NCBI GenBank assembly: GCA_024689165.1
Contig: JAILDS010000178.1
Location: 1 to 5,120 of the forward strand
Length of the DNA: 5,120 nucleotides
Reading direction: 5' to 3'
Source: Clostridia bacterium
Lineage (GTDB): Bacteria > Bacillota > Clostridia > Oscillospirales > Acutalibacteraceae
In this document: one piece after another, positions 1 through 5,120 of the stretch
How positions within the stretch are numbered: the first letter of the stretch is position 1
Layout: each line of letters opens with the position of its first letter
Translations under genes and position numbers: made by a program
Notes under the pieces: model-generated
The model's database searches: none
What the model saw: only the letters and a program-made list of their open reading frames with translations
Told to the model about the DNA's origin: nothing

Positions 1-1
1 G

Positions 2-277
2 GTTTTCGATACCGCAAACAGACGTGCCGTAAAGATCATGCTGAAGACCTGGGTGAAGGAAGCCGGCATCACGTCCATAGCCGATCATTTCAGCGTTGAA
101 AGCATAGAGAAAGATATTATCCCGTGGATGAAAAACGCGCACGTTTCAGCACGCGGTTATATGCTCGGATATAACGATCTGAAGGATCCGTCCGTGCCCC
201 GGCTGTTCCGTCTGCTTGCAAAGCTCGGAGACGGATATATGAAAATGCAGATAGTCAGAATGGATTTCCGGGAGTGA
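2..277 (+). CDS. Probable class I SAM-dependent methyltransferase, C-terminal fragment (5' end outside window)
   Basis: The reading frame is open from base 2 to a TGA at 275-277, so this is the 3' end of a gene that starts left of the window. The first in-window ATG (38) is internal: the frame before it already reads as protein (VFDTANRRAVKI). About 91 residues are visible. The segment opening with FDTANRR and LKTWVKEAGI, followed by ARGYMLGYNDLKDPSV and LAKLGDGYMKMQIVR, resembles the tail of small clostridial class I methyltransferases, where a strand ending in an FD-type motif follows the SAM-binding core. The SAM-binding motifs themselves would lie outside the window, so the enzyme class rests on remembered family similarity and the substrate is unknown. 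The stop abuts the ATG of the next gene, also a methyltransferase, which implies co-transcription and probably translational coupling. Confidence 0.6.
   Translation, partial: VFDTANRRAVKIMLKTWVKEAGITSIADHFSVESIEKDIIPWMKNAHVSARGYMLGYNDLKDPSVPRLFRLLAKLGDGYMKMQIVRMDFRE
270..274 (+). promoter_or_regulatory. Ribosome binding site (GGGAG) bearing on the methyltransferase start
   Basis: GGGAG lies inside the last codons of the upstream gene. It is only 3 nt from the ATG at 278 but 9 nt from the in-frame ATG at 284. The second spacing is closer to the usual optimum, so translation may really begin at 284 (protein beginning MGLFKK), two residues shorter than annotated. Confidence 0.5.
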
Positions 278-907
278 ATGAAAATGGGACTCTTCAAAAA
301 ATTTGTCAATCAGACCAGAAAGCCGGAGGGCTTCCTCGGCAGGATGATGGTGAACGGTATGAACGGCGGTCACGCGAAGCTCGCCGACTGGGGAATGACG
401 CATCTTGACGGGATCGCTCCCGCCAATATCGCCGAGCTCGGCTGCGGCGGCGGACGGAACACGGCGGAGCTTTTGAAACGTTATCCTGAAGCGACCGTCA
501 CCGCGCTCGATTATTCGCAAGTTTCTGTCGAAAAGGCGAAGTCGTTCAACAAGGATATGATCGCGGCGGGCAGATGCGCCGTGATCCAGGGCAACGTCGC
601 CGAGCTTCCTTTTGAGGACGGCGCGTTTGCCCTTGCAACCGCTTTTGAAACGGTCTATTTCTGGCCGGGACTTGAGCATTTCTTTGCCCAAGTGTACAGA
701 ATACTGAAGCCGGGCGGCGCGTTCATGATTTGCAACGAGTCGGACGGCAACGACGAAACGAGCAAAAAGTACGAAAAGATCATCGACGGGATGAAGTGTT
801 ACACGGTAGGAGAAATAACGGCGGCGCTGACGTCGGCGGGCTTTTCCGACGTAAGATCCGATCATTATGACGGAAAACCGTGGATCACGGTCACGGCGAG
901 AAAGTGA
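278..907 (+). CDS. Class I SAM-dependent methyltransferase (Methyltransf_11 type), 209 aa
   Basis: This is a complete small cytoplasmic methyltransferase expected to transfer a methyl group from S-adenosylmethionine to an unidentified acceptor. The Rossmann-fold signature is clear: motif I AELGCGGG at residues 52-59 (SAM-binding glycine loop), an acidic residue at the end of strand 2 in TALDYS (Asp78, expected ribose contact), GNVAELPF at 105-112 (with Asn where many relatives have Asp), and LKPGG at 143-147 before strand 5. The length is normal for a stand-alone domain of this family. There is no signal peptide or membrane segment. Its ATG directly follows the TGA of the preceding probable methyltransferase, suggesting one transcript; ATG 284 is an equally plausible start because of ribosome-site spacing. 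A GC-rich palindrome follows 58 nt after the stop. The fold is secure; the substrate cannot be told from sequence. Confidence 0.9.
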   Translation: MKMGLFKKFVNQTRKPEGFLGRMMVNGMNGGHAKLADWGMTHLDGIAPANIAELGCGGGRNTAELLKRYPEATVTALDYSQVSVEKAKSFNKDMIAAGRCAVIQGNVAELPFEDGAFALATAFETVYFWPGLEHFFAQVYRILKPGGAFMICNESDGNDETSKKYEKIIDGMKCYTVGEITAALTSAGFSDVRSDHYDGKPWITVTARK

Positions 908-965
908 ATCAGTTCCCGAAAAAAGCGCGTGCAGTTATCATGTAACTCAGTATAATAATGATTCA

Positions 966-987
966 GCGGCGGGATCGATCCCGCCGC
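966..987. terminator. Perfect 22-nt GC-rich palindrome between convergent genes, candidate terminator
   Basis: The sequence is self-complementary over 11 bp per arm, centred at 976/977 with core ATCGAT. It could form a 9-bp GC-rich stem with a TCGA loop. It sits 58 nt after the methyltransferase stop on the + strand and 6 nt after the GNAT remnant stop on the - strand, where a shared terminator is expected. It is not a textbook intrinsic terminator: the T7 run on the + side (1004-1010) starts 16 nt after the stem, and the - side has only a mixed A/T stretch. A terminator role is therefore inferred from position and stem strength. Confidence 0.5.
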
Positions 988-993
988 CGTGCG

Positions 994-1219
994 TTATTTC
1001 ATCTTTTTTTCAAAACGGAACATTCCGTCGAATCCGTCGCCGTCGTCATAGCTGTTGACATCCCCTGTTGCCGGATCGTGGGGATCAGGATGGAAACGGT
1101 TGAAGAATTCCACGGCGTGAAATCCGCATTTGTTGATGTAAGGCGCGTTGATTGTCGAGGATGAACTGCTCGCGGTCGTCGTGTGTGAGAAGCGTAAGAG
1201 TGATGTGTTTCGTTTTCAT
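994..1219 (-). pseudogene. GNAT-family N-acetyltransferase remnant with internal deletion and frame change
   Basis: Two readable pieces of one protein are joined in different frames. From the ATG at 1219, 26 residues read as a GNAT N-terminus (MKTKHITLTLLT then DDREQFILDNQRA); that frame later stops early. One base on, from 1140 down to the TAA at 996-994, another frame reads YINKCGFHAVEFFNRFHPDP, then an Asp/Gly-rich stretch, and ends GMFRFEKKMK. This matches the C-terminal strand region of the same acetyltransferase type, in which a Y/F-xN-x-CGF motif follows the acetyl-CoA site. The missing middle is inferred at roughly 80-100 codons from the usual GNAT size of 150-170 aa, and would contain the acetyl-CoA pyrophosphate-binding loop, so no activity is expected. 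A weak AGG ribosome site (1225-1227) lies 5 nt before the ATG. It is third in line behind ddl, 44 nt downstream. Family assignment is from remembered similarity. Confidence 0.75.
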
Positions 1220-1263
1220 AAAAACCTGGCATTCGGCCTCCCGGCTGTTTTTTCGCCCGGGGC

Positions 1264-2298
1264 TTATTTCTTCGCGGCCAGTTCCGCCAGCATGCAGCAG
1301 AGATCGGCGTAGCCGATGCCCGCGGCGGCGGCCTCTTTAGGCAGGAGAGAGGTGGGCGTCATGCCCGGCAGCGCATTCATCTCGAGGCAGTAGAAGTTAC
1401 CCTCTCCGTCCAGGATGAAATCGGCGCGTCCGTACATCTCCATGCGCAGGGCGGAGAAGGCGAGCTCGGCGAGCCGGCTTATCTCGGCTGTCTGTTCCGG
1501 CGTTATTCCGGCGGGGCAGATCTCGGACACCGCGCCGCTCTTATACTTGTTGGAATAGTCGTACCAGCCGCTCTTGGGTATGATCTCGACCGGCGGCAGC
1601 GCCCTTCCGTCGAGTATCGCGCAGGTGAGCTCGCGCCCCTGTATCATCTTCTCGGCGAGCAGCATGTCCTCGTAGACGCTCGCCGCGGCAATTGCCGCCT
1701 GAAGTTCGCGCTCCGAGAAGACCCGGCTGACTCCCACGCTCGAGCCGCACGAAGCCGGCTTGATCACGCAGGGGAAGCCGATCTTTTCGGCGATAAGACC
1801 GGGGTCGCCGGTCCTCACGTCGAAGTATATTCCTTCGGGGACTGGGACTCCCGCGCCCGACATAAGTTTTTTCGCTATGTCCTTGTCCATCGACAGCAGG
1901 GCGCCGACGTACCCGGTCCCGGTGTAGTGCCGGATCCCGCAGCAGTCGAGCGTTGCCTGGAGCATGCCGTTCTCGCCCATCGCGCCGTGCAGTGCGATGA
2001 ACACGACGTCGGCGGCCCGGCAGAGCTCGATGATCCCGTCGCCTATGAGCGCCTCACGGCCTCCGGCGGCAGCCTTTACGGCGGCGAGGTCGGGGGCTTT
2101 GTTTCCGATTTTGTATACCGGACGCTGCCCGGAGGTGAAGAGCGACTCCGGGTCGGTCCCGGCGGGGATGCCGAAGTAGACGTCGGCGAGGGCGGTCAGG
2201 TGTCCGCGCTCCGCCAGAGCGTTCGCTATGAGTGAGCCGGAAGACAGCGAGACTTCGCGCTCGGGGCTGAGGCCTCCGGCAAGTACTGCTATTTTCAT
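1264..2298 (-). CDS. ddl: D-alanine--D-alanine ligase, 344 aa
   Basis: This ATP-grasp enzyme of the cytoplasm joins two D-alanines to give the dipeptide that MurF adds to the UDP-MurNAc peptide precursor. The N-terminal domain has the signature SPEREVSLSSG at 11-21 (Glu13 equivalent to E. coli DdlB Glu15) and LHGAMGENG at 103-111. The ATP-grasp part shows TGTGYVGALLSMDK (126-139), VIKPASCGSSVGVSR (178-192), the substrate-loop motif WYDYSNKY (245-252) and the metal-binding end RADFILDG...CLEMNALPGMTPTSLLP (291-320; Asp293, Glu306, Asn308, Ser317). The Tyr-containing omega loop argues for true D-Ala-D-Ala specificity rather than a VanA-like D-Ala-D-Lac ligase. Length is close to the family norm, slightly long because of an insertion near residues 43-86 also typical of Gram-positive Ddl. 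The start is supported by AGGA 8 nt upstream. It follows the topoisomerase gene by 42 nt, so it is probably co-transcribed with it. Confidence 0.96.
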   Translation of the reverse strand: MKIAVLAGGLSPEREVSLSSGSLIANALAERGHLTALADVYFGIPAGTDPESLFTSGQRPVYKIGNKAPDLAAVKAAAGGREALIGDGIIELCRAADVVFIALHGAMGENGMLQATLDCCGIRHYTGTGYVGALLSMDKDIAKKLMSGAGVPVPEGIYFDVRTGDPGLIAEKIGFPCVIKPASCGSSVGVSRVFSERELQAAIAAASVYEDMLLAEKMIQGRELTCAILDGRALPPVEIIPKSGWYDYSNKYKSGAVSEICPAGITPEQTAEISRLAELAFSALRMEMYGRADFILDGEGNFYCLEMNALPGMTPTSLLPKEAAAAGIGYADLCCMLAELAAKK

Positions 2299-2306
2299 GT
2301 GGTAGT

Positions 2307-2310
2307 TCCT
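2307..2310 (-). promoter_or_regulatory. Ribosome binding site of ddl (AGGA)
   Basis: On the minus strand AGGA lies 8 nt before the ATG at 2298, within the 42-nt gap after the topoisomerase stop. A second purine-rich match, AGGGAG at 2313-2318, is 14 nt away and too far to be the main site. No promoter-like hexamers or strong hairpin were seen in this gap, which supports read-through from the topoisomerase gene. Confidence 0.6.
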
Positions 2311-2340
2311 ATCTCCCTGTGTCTTGTTCGTATGTGCCGG

Positions 2341-4515
2341 TCAGATGTCGGCGTCTTTCATGTAACGTTTCGCGTTTTCCGCGATGAACTGCTTCCTCGC
2401 GGGGAGGTTGTTCCCGAGCAGGGTGTCGAAGATCTCCTCGGTCGCGGCGGGGTCGGACGGGGTCACGGCGATGAGCCGGCGCGTAGCGGGGTTCATCGTC
2501 GTCTGCCACATCATCTCGGGCTCGTTCTCGCCGAGTCCCTTCGAGCGCTGGATCGTATACTTTTTATCGCCGAGCTTCTTTAGGATCTCGGTCTTTTCGT
2601 TCTCGTTGTAGGCGAAATACGTCTCATCCTTCGAGGTGATCTCAAACAGCGGAGATTCGGCTATGAAGACCTTCTTCTCGCGCAGCAGCGTGGGCAGCAG
2701 GCGGTAGAAGAGGGTGAGCAGCAGCGTCCGGATCTGGAAGCCGTCTTCGTCGGCATCGGTGCAGATGATGATCTTGGACCAGCGCAGGGCGCTGCGGTCG
2801 AATGTGGCGATGTCGCCCTTCTTTACCTTCACGCTCTTATCGAGTTCGACGCCGCATCCGATGACACGGAGCAGGTCTACTATGATGTCGCTCTCGAAGA
2901 TCTGCTTGTAGTCGCTCTTCATGCAGTTGAGCGTCTTGCCCCTGACGGGTATGATCGCCTGGAATTCGGCCGCGCGGCCGAGCTTGCACGAAGTCAGCGC
3001 CGAGTCGCCCTCGACGATGTAGAGTTCGCGCTGATCGGGGTCCTTCGACCGGCAGTTGACGAACTTCTCGACCCTGTTCGAGATGTCGAGCGAGCCGGTG
3101 AGCTTCTTTTTGATGTCGATCCTGGTCTTTTCGGCGTTCTCGCGGCTGCGCTTATTGATGATCAGCTGGTTGGCGACGCGGTCGGCGTCGTTCGGATGCT
3201 CGATGAAATAGATGTCGAGCTGCTTTTTCAGGAACTCGGTCAGCGACGACTGTATGAACTCGTTGTTGATCGCCTTCTTGGTCTGGTTCTCGTACGACGC
3301 GACGGTCGAGTGGCTGCTTATCACTATGACAAGGCTGTCGGTGATGTCGGCGTAGGTCAGTTTCTGCTCGGTCTTGTTGTACTTGCCGGCGGTGCGCAGC
3401 AGCTTGTCGAGCGAACTGAGGAAGGCGGACCTGACGGCGCGCTCAGGCGAGCCGCCGTGCTCGAGCCAGGATGAGTTGTGGTAATACTCCTGGATGCCGC
3501 CCACCTGCGTGAAGCAGAATGAGATGTCGGCCTCGAGGTCGTAGTCGGCCTTGTCTTCGCGGTCGTGGCCCCTGTCGGTCATATGCAGCCTGTACGGGTC
3601 GGTCAGCGACTGCCCGCCCGTCAGCTCCCCGACGTACCCGGAAAGCCCGGTGTCACCGGGGTAGAAGAATTCCTCGGTCAGGAACTTGCCGTTGTCCTGC
3701 TCGAGCTTCAGCACGAACTTCACGCCGTAGTTCACGGCTGCCTGACGGTGCAGGACGTCGCGGAAATAATCGGCGGGGATGTTGATGTCGGTGAATACCT
3801 CGAGGTCGGGCATCCACGAGATCACCGTCCCGGTGCGGGCCTCGCCGCGCGACAGCTCGCAGGTCTCGAGTTCGGTGACGGGGAAGCCCTTCTCGAAGCG
3901 GATGAAGGTGTCTGTCTTGCCGTCGAAGGAATCGACGTTCATGTATGTCGAAGCGTACTGCGTGGCGCAGGCTCCGACTCCGTTCGTGCCGAGCGACGTC
4001 TTGTACGCCGCCGCGCCCGACGTGTTGTCCATCTTGCCTCCGGCGAAGAGCTCGCAGAAGACGAGCTCCCAGTTCCAGCGGCCCTCCTTGGCGTTGTATC
4101 CCAGCGGCACGCCGCGCCCGAAGTCCTCGACCTGCATCGAGTGGTCGGTGTATACGGTGGCGATGATCTCCTTGCCGTACCCCGCGTTGGCTTCGTCGAT
4201 GGCGTTGGCGAGGATCTCGAAAAAGCCTTGCTTGCATCCCTCGAGGCCGTCGGACCCGAAGACGATGCTGGGGCGTTTCCTGACCCTGTCGGGCCCCTGG
4301 AGCATGGTTATGCTCTGGTCGTCGTACCCGCCCTTCGACGGGGAAGGGAAGGGTGAGGAGGATGACGAAGGCCTCTTTATTTCTTTCTCTTTTTCTTTCT
4401 TTTTCTCTTCGTTCACGGTCTTCTTTTCCGCGGCGGGTCTCTTTGCGGCTCCCGCGGCGGGCTTTTTGGCTTTTACCGCTTCTTTGGTACTGTTTTTGCT
4501 TTCTGTCTTCTTCAC
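2341..4515 (-). CDS. Divergent type IIA DNA topoisomerase subunit B (GyrB/ParE family), 724 aa
   Basis: This is the ATPase/TOPRIM subunit of a type IIA topoisomerase, acting on chromosomal DNA with an A subunit not encoded in this window. After a Lys/Ala/Ser/Pro-rich extension (about 1-62) comes the GHKL ATPase: VRKRPS (78-83), N-box FEILANAIDE (99-108; Glu100, Asn104), DFGRG (131-135) and GTNGVGA (176-182). The transducer domain carries the ATP-contacting lysine in ENQTKKAINN (Lys413). TOPRIM shows ELYIVEGDSA (497-506; Glu502), PVRGKTLN (523-530), the metal site TDADEDG (586-592) and QRSKGLGENEPEMMW (656-670). Several motifs differ from canonical GyrB/ParE (SIVFGS for GMYIGS, GTNGVG for GLHGVG, DADEDG for DADVDG), but catalytic acidic residues remain. 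It matches a divergent clostridial paralogue often annotated loosely as DNA gyrase or topoisomerase IV subunit B, so no symbol is given. The start is GTG, not ATG; GGGA lies 10 nt upstream. A GTG at codon 34 is an alternative. Confidence 0.9.
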   Translation of the reverse strand: MKKTESKNSTKEAVKAKKPAAGAAKRPAAEKKTVNEEKKKEKEKEIKRPSSSSSPFPSPSKGGYDDQSITMLQGPDRVRKRPSIVFGSDGLEGCKQGFFEILANAIDEANAGYGKEIIATVYTDHSMQVEDFGRGVPLGYNAKEGRWNWELVFCELFAGGKMDNTSGAAAYKTSLGTNGVGACATQYASTYMNVDSFDGKTDTFIRFEKGFPVTELETCELSRGEARTGTVISWMPDLEVFTDINIPADYFRDVLHRQAAVNYGVKFVLKLEQDNGKFLTEEFFYPGDTGLSGYVGELTGGQSLTDPYRLHMTDRGHDREDKADYDLEADISFCFTQVGGIQEYYHNSSWLEHGGSPERAVRSAFLSSLDKLLRTAGKYNKTEQKLTYADITDSLVIVISSHSTVASYENQTKKAINNEFIQSSLTEFLKKQLDIYFIEHPNDADRVANQLIINKRSRENAEKTRIDIKKKLTGSLDISNRVEKFVNCRSKDPDQRELYIVEGDSALTSCKLGRAAEFQAIIPVRGKTLNCMKSDYKQIFESDIIVDLLRVIGCGVELDKSVKVKKGDIATFDRSALRWSKIIICTDADEDGFQIRTLLLTLFYRLLPTLLREKKVFIAESPLFEITSKDETYFAYNENEKTEILKKLGDKKYTIQRSKGLGENEPEMMWQTTMNPATRRLIAVTPSDPAATEEIFDTLLGNNLPARKQFIAENAKRYMKDADI

Positions 4516-4563
4516 GTCGTTCTTTTCCCGTACATTATTTGCTCAGTCAGTCATATACACTTT

Positions 4564-4592
4564 ATTATACTATATATCCCGCAAAATATCAA
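4564..4592 (-). promoter_or_regulatory. Sigma-70-type promoter of the topoisomerase-ddl operon
   Basis: On the minus strand TTGATA (-35, 4592-4587) and a perfect TATAAT (-10, 4569-4564) are separated by exactly 17 nt. An A-run just upstream of the -35 (4596-4601) could help as an UP-like element. The predicted start of transcription is near 4557, giving a leader of about 40 nt before the GTG at 4515. Position, orientation and near-consensus hexamers make this the best promoter in the window. Confidence 0.85.
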
Positions 4593-4609
4593 CGCTTTTT
4601 TCGAAAATA

Positions 4610-4691
4610 TCGCACGAAATTCTAACTGAAACATTAGATGAACTGCTAACTCGCATCGAAATCTAAAAGACTCATTAGAGTAGTATCTAAT
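4610..4691. repeat. Degenerate 41-bp tandem repeat with TCTAA/TTAGA dyads upstream of the topoisomerase promoter
   Basis: Two adjacent 41-nt units (4610-4650 and 4651-4691) agree at 26 of 41 positions by hand alignment, sharing TCGCA, TCTAA, CATTAGA and a terminal CTAA. Each unit contains the dyad TCTAA-N8-TTAGA (4621-4638 and 4662-4679), and the second also has ATTAGA-N6-TCTAAT (4674-4691). The array begins 18 nt upstream of the -35 hexamer of the topoisomerase promoter. Spaced dyads in that position could be regulator sites, but no regulator is identified and a decayed duplication is also possible. Confidence 0.5.
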
Positions 4692-4768
4692 CAGTGCCGA
4701 AGCAGGCCTTTTTCGCGTCTTTCCGGAGTGTCATCAGAAAATGAGCGAAAGCATGTAATGTGAGGAAC
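4692..4768. other. Non-coding remainder of the intergenic region
   Basis: This lies between the repeat array and the terminator of the right-edge gene. I see no credible ORF, promoter or RNA gene. It contains only a weak GCC/GGC stem next to T5 (4710-4714 on the + strand) and a distant 6-bp inverted pair TTTCGC/GCGAAA (4712-4717 and 4745-4750), neither strong enough to name. Confidence 0.5.
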
Positions 4769-4797
4769 AAAAGGGTGTCGGTTCAACCGACACCCTT
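4769..4797 (-). terminator. Intrinsic terminator of the right-edge gene, overlapping its stop codon
   Basis: Reading the minus strand, 13-nt complementary arms (4797-4785 and 4783-4771) flank a single central base; in practice this gives an 11-12 bp stem with a 3-5 nt loop. It is followed at once by TTTT (4772-4769), then G and TT. The T-run is present only in the minus direction, so it terminates the gene to its right. The TGA stop of that gene (4785-4783) falls in the loop, and its last four sense codons form the 5' arm. Confidence 0.88.
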
Positions 4798-5120
4798 CAG
4801 ATACTCTTCAACATTTCTATACCGTATCCCGTCCACGTCCTGTGTCGCGCCGCGATACAGGACGGTTTTTCTTGTTATCGGCCCGTACCGATGCTCGGTC
4901 AAGGCGCACTTTTCCGGGTCGGTAAGATGCCGTGCCTGCTCCGGGACAATCTCGGCTCTGTGCTTGATCTCATAGATCTCGCAGGACGAAGCTGCCGGGT
5001 CAAAGACTACCATATCGAACTCACCGACGGCGAATTGCAGAACGAACACCTGCTTTCTCGGGTTTGCAAGCGTGGTTTCCAGCAGCACGATATCCTCCAT
5101 CATGCGCCCCATGATCTCGC
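4783..5120 (-). CDS. Probable AAA-family ATPase with DUF4143-type C-terminus, C-terminal fragment (5' end outside window)
   Basis: The frame is open to the right edge (at least EI precedes the first in-window Met at 5112), so that Met is internal and the ATPase part lies outside. About 111 residues are visible. Counting from that Met, GRMMEDIVLLET (2-13) is the usual opening of the nuclease-like fold that ends many AAA ATPase/DUF4143 proteins. GEFDMVVFD (30-38, Asp33) and CEIYEIKH (44-51, Glu48-x-Lys50) give the D...ExK pattern of a PD-(D/E)xK-like core. The tail TRKTVLYRG...YRNVEEYLKGVG ends in the terminator hairpin. Such proteins are widespread in gut Firmicutes and their cellular role is poorly known. 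The gene reads toward the topoisomerase operon but is separated from it by the terminator and about 250 nt. Assignment rests on remembered family wording; catalytic activity is inference. Confidence 0.65.
   Translation of the reverse strand, partial: EIMGRMMEDIVLLETTLANPRKQVFVLQFAVGEFDMVVFDPAASSCEIYEIKHRAEIVPEQARHLTDPEKCALTEHRYGPITRKTVLYRGATQDVDGIRYRNVEEYLKGVG

Noticed and set aside
146..865. 239-codon minus-strand ORF opposite the methyltransferases
   Set aside because: It is Arg/His-rich with no recognisable domain and is fully antisense to two well-supported genes; high-GC third positions explain it.
951..956. TATAAT on the + strand before the palindrome
   Set aside because: No credible -35 lies at 16-18 nt (only GTGCAG-like bases), and no + strand gene follows.
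999..1232. 77-codon minus-strand ORF over the GNAT remnant
   Set aside because: It lies in a third frame with Thr/Ser/Arg-rich nonsense sequence, while the two other frames give recognisable GNAT ends.
1240..1261. CCCGG/CCGGG inverted repeat between ddl and the GNAT remnant
   Set aside because: The arms are only 5 bp with a 12-nt loop and no adjacent T-run in the minus direction; too weak to call a ddl terminator.
1264..2298. Possibility that the ligase is a VanA-type D-Ala-D-Lac resistance ligase
   Set aside because: The omega-loop motif has the Tyr-Asp-Tyr...Lys-Tyr form of D-Ala-D-Ala ligases, and no vanH or vanX homologue is next to it.
3653..4237. 194-codon minus-strand ORF inside the topoisomerase gene
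   Set aside because: It is an Arg-rich shifted-frame shadow of the real coding sequence.
3565..4666. Long + strand ORFs of 263 and 295 codons opposite the topoisomerase
   Set aside because: They lie antisense to conserved ATPase and transducer motifs, show no domain, and the longer one runs through the operon's promoter.

Overview
The window looks like an ordinary chromosomal stretch of a moderately GC-rich Gram-positive bacterium, most likely an uncultured gut-type Clostridia (Oscillospiraceae-like). This is inferred from three things: a divergent GyrB/ParE-like topoisomerase subunit of a type I associate with Clostridia, a D-Ala-D-Ala ligase, and small methyltransferase, GNAT and AAA-ATPase proteins whose wording resembles clostridial homologues. 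The lineage is inference from remembered families; no search was run. I see no phage, transposon, CRISPR array, tRNA or rRNA.

Layout. On the + strand at the left edge lie two abutting class I SAM-dependent methyltransferase genes: a C-terminal fragment (2-277) and a complete 209-aa gene (278-907). A GC-rich perfect palindrome (966-987) separates them from a convergent minus-strand unit. Reading that unit in its own direction, right to left, it has a strong sigma-70-type promoter (4564-4592), a 724-codon type IIA topoisomerase B subunit (4515 to 2341), ddl (2298 to 1264), and the broken remains of a GNAT acetyltransferase (1219 to 994). The gaps are only 42 and 44 nt, so this reads as one operon joining DNA topology and peptidoglycan precursor synthesis. 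At the right edge is the C-terminal end of a probable AAA ATPase/DUF4143 protein on the minus strand. It ends inside its own intrinsic terminator (4769-4797), which insulates it from the topoisomerase operon.

The most notable points are: (i) a GNAT gene that has lost its whole middle but keeps a readable N-terminus and C-terminus in different frames, which simple ORF calling would miss; (ii) a divergent topoisomerase B subunit carrying an unusual ~62-residue Lys/Ala/Ser/Pro-rich N-terminal extension, encoded by a sharp purine/pyrimidine strand switch; (iii) a degenerate 41-bp tandem repeat containing TCTAA-N8-TTAGA dyads just upstream of that operon's promoter; and (iv) a stop codon in the loop of a terminator hairpin. 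I found no convincing undescribed multi-gene system.
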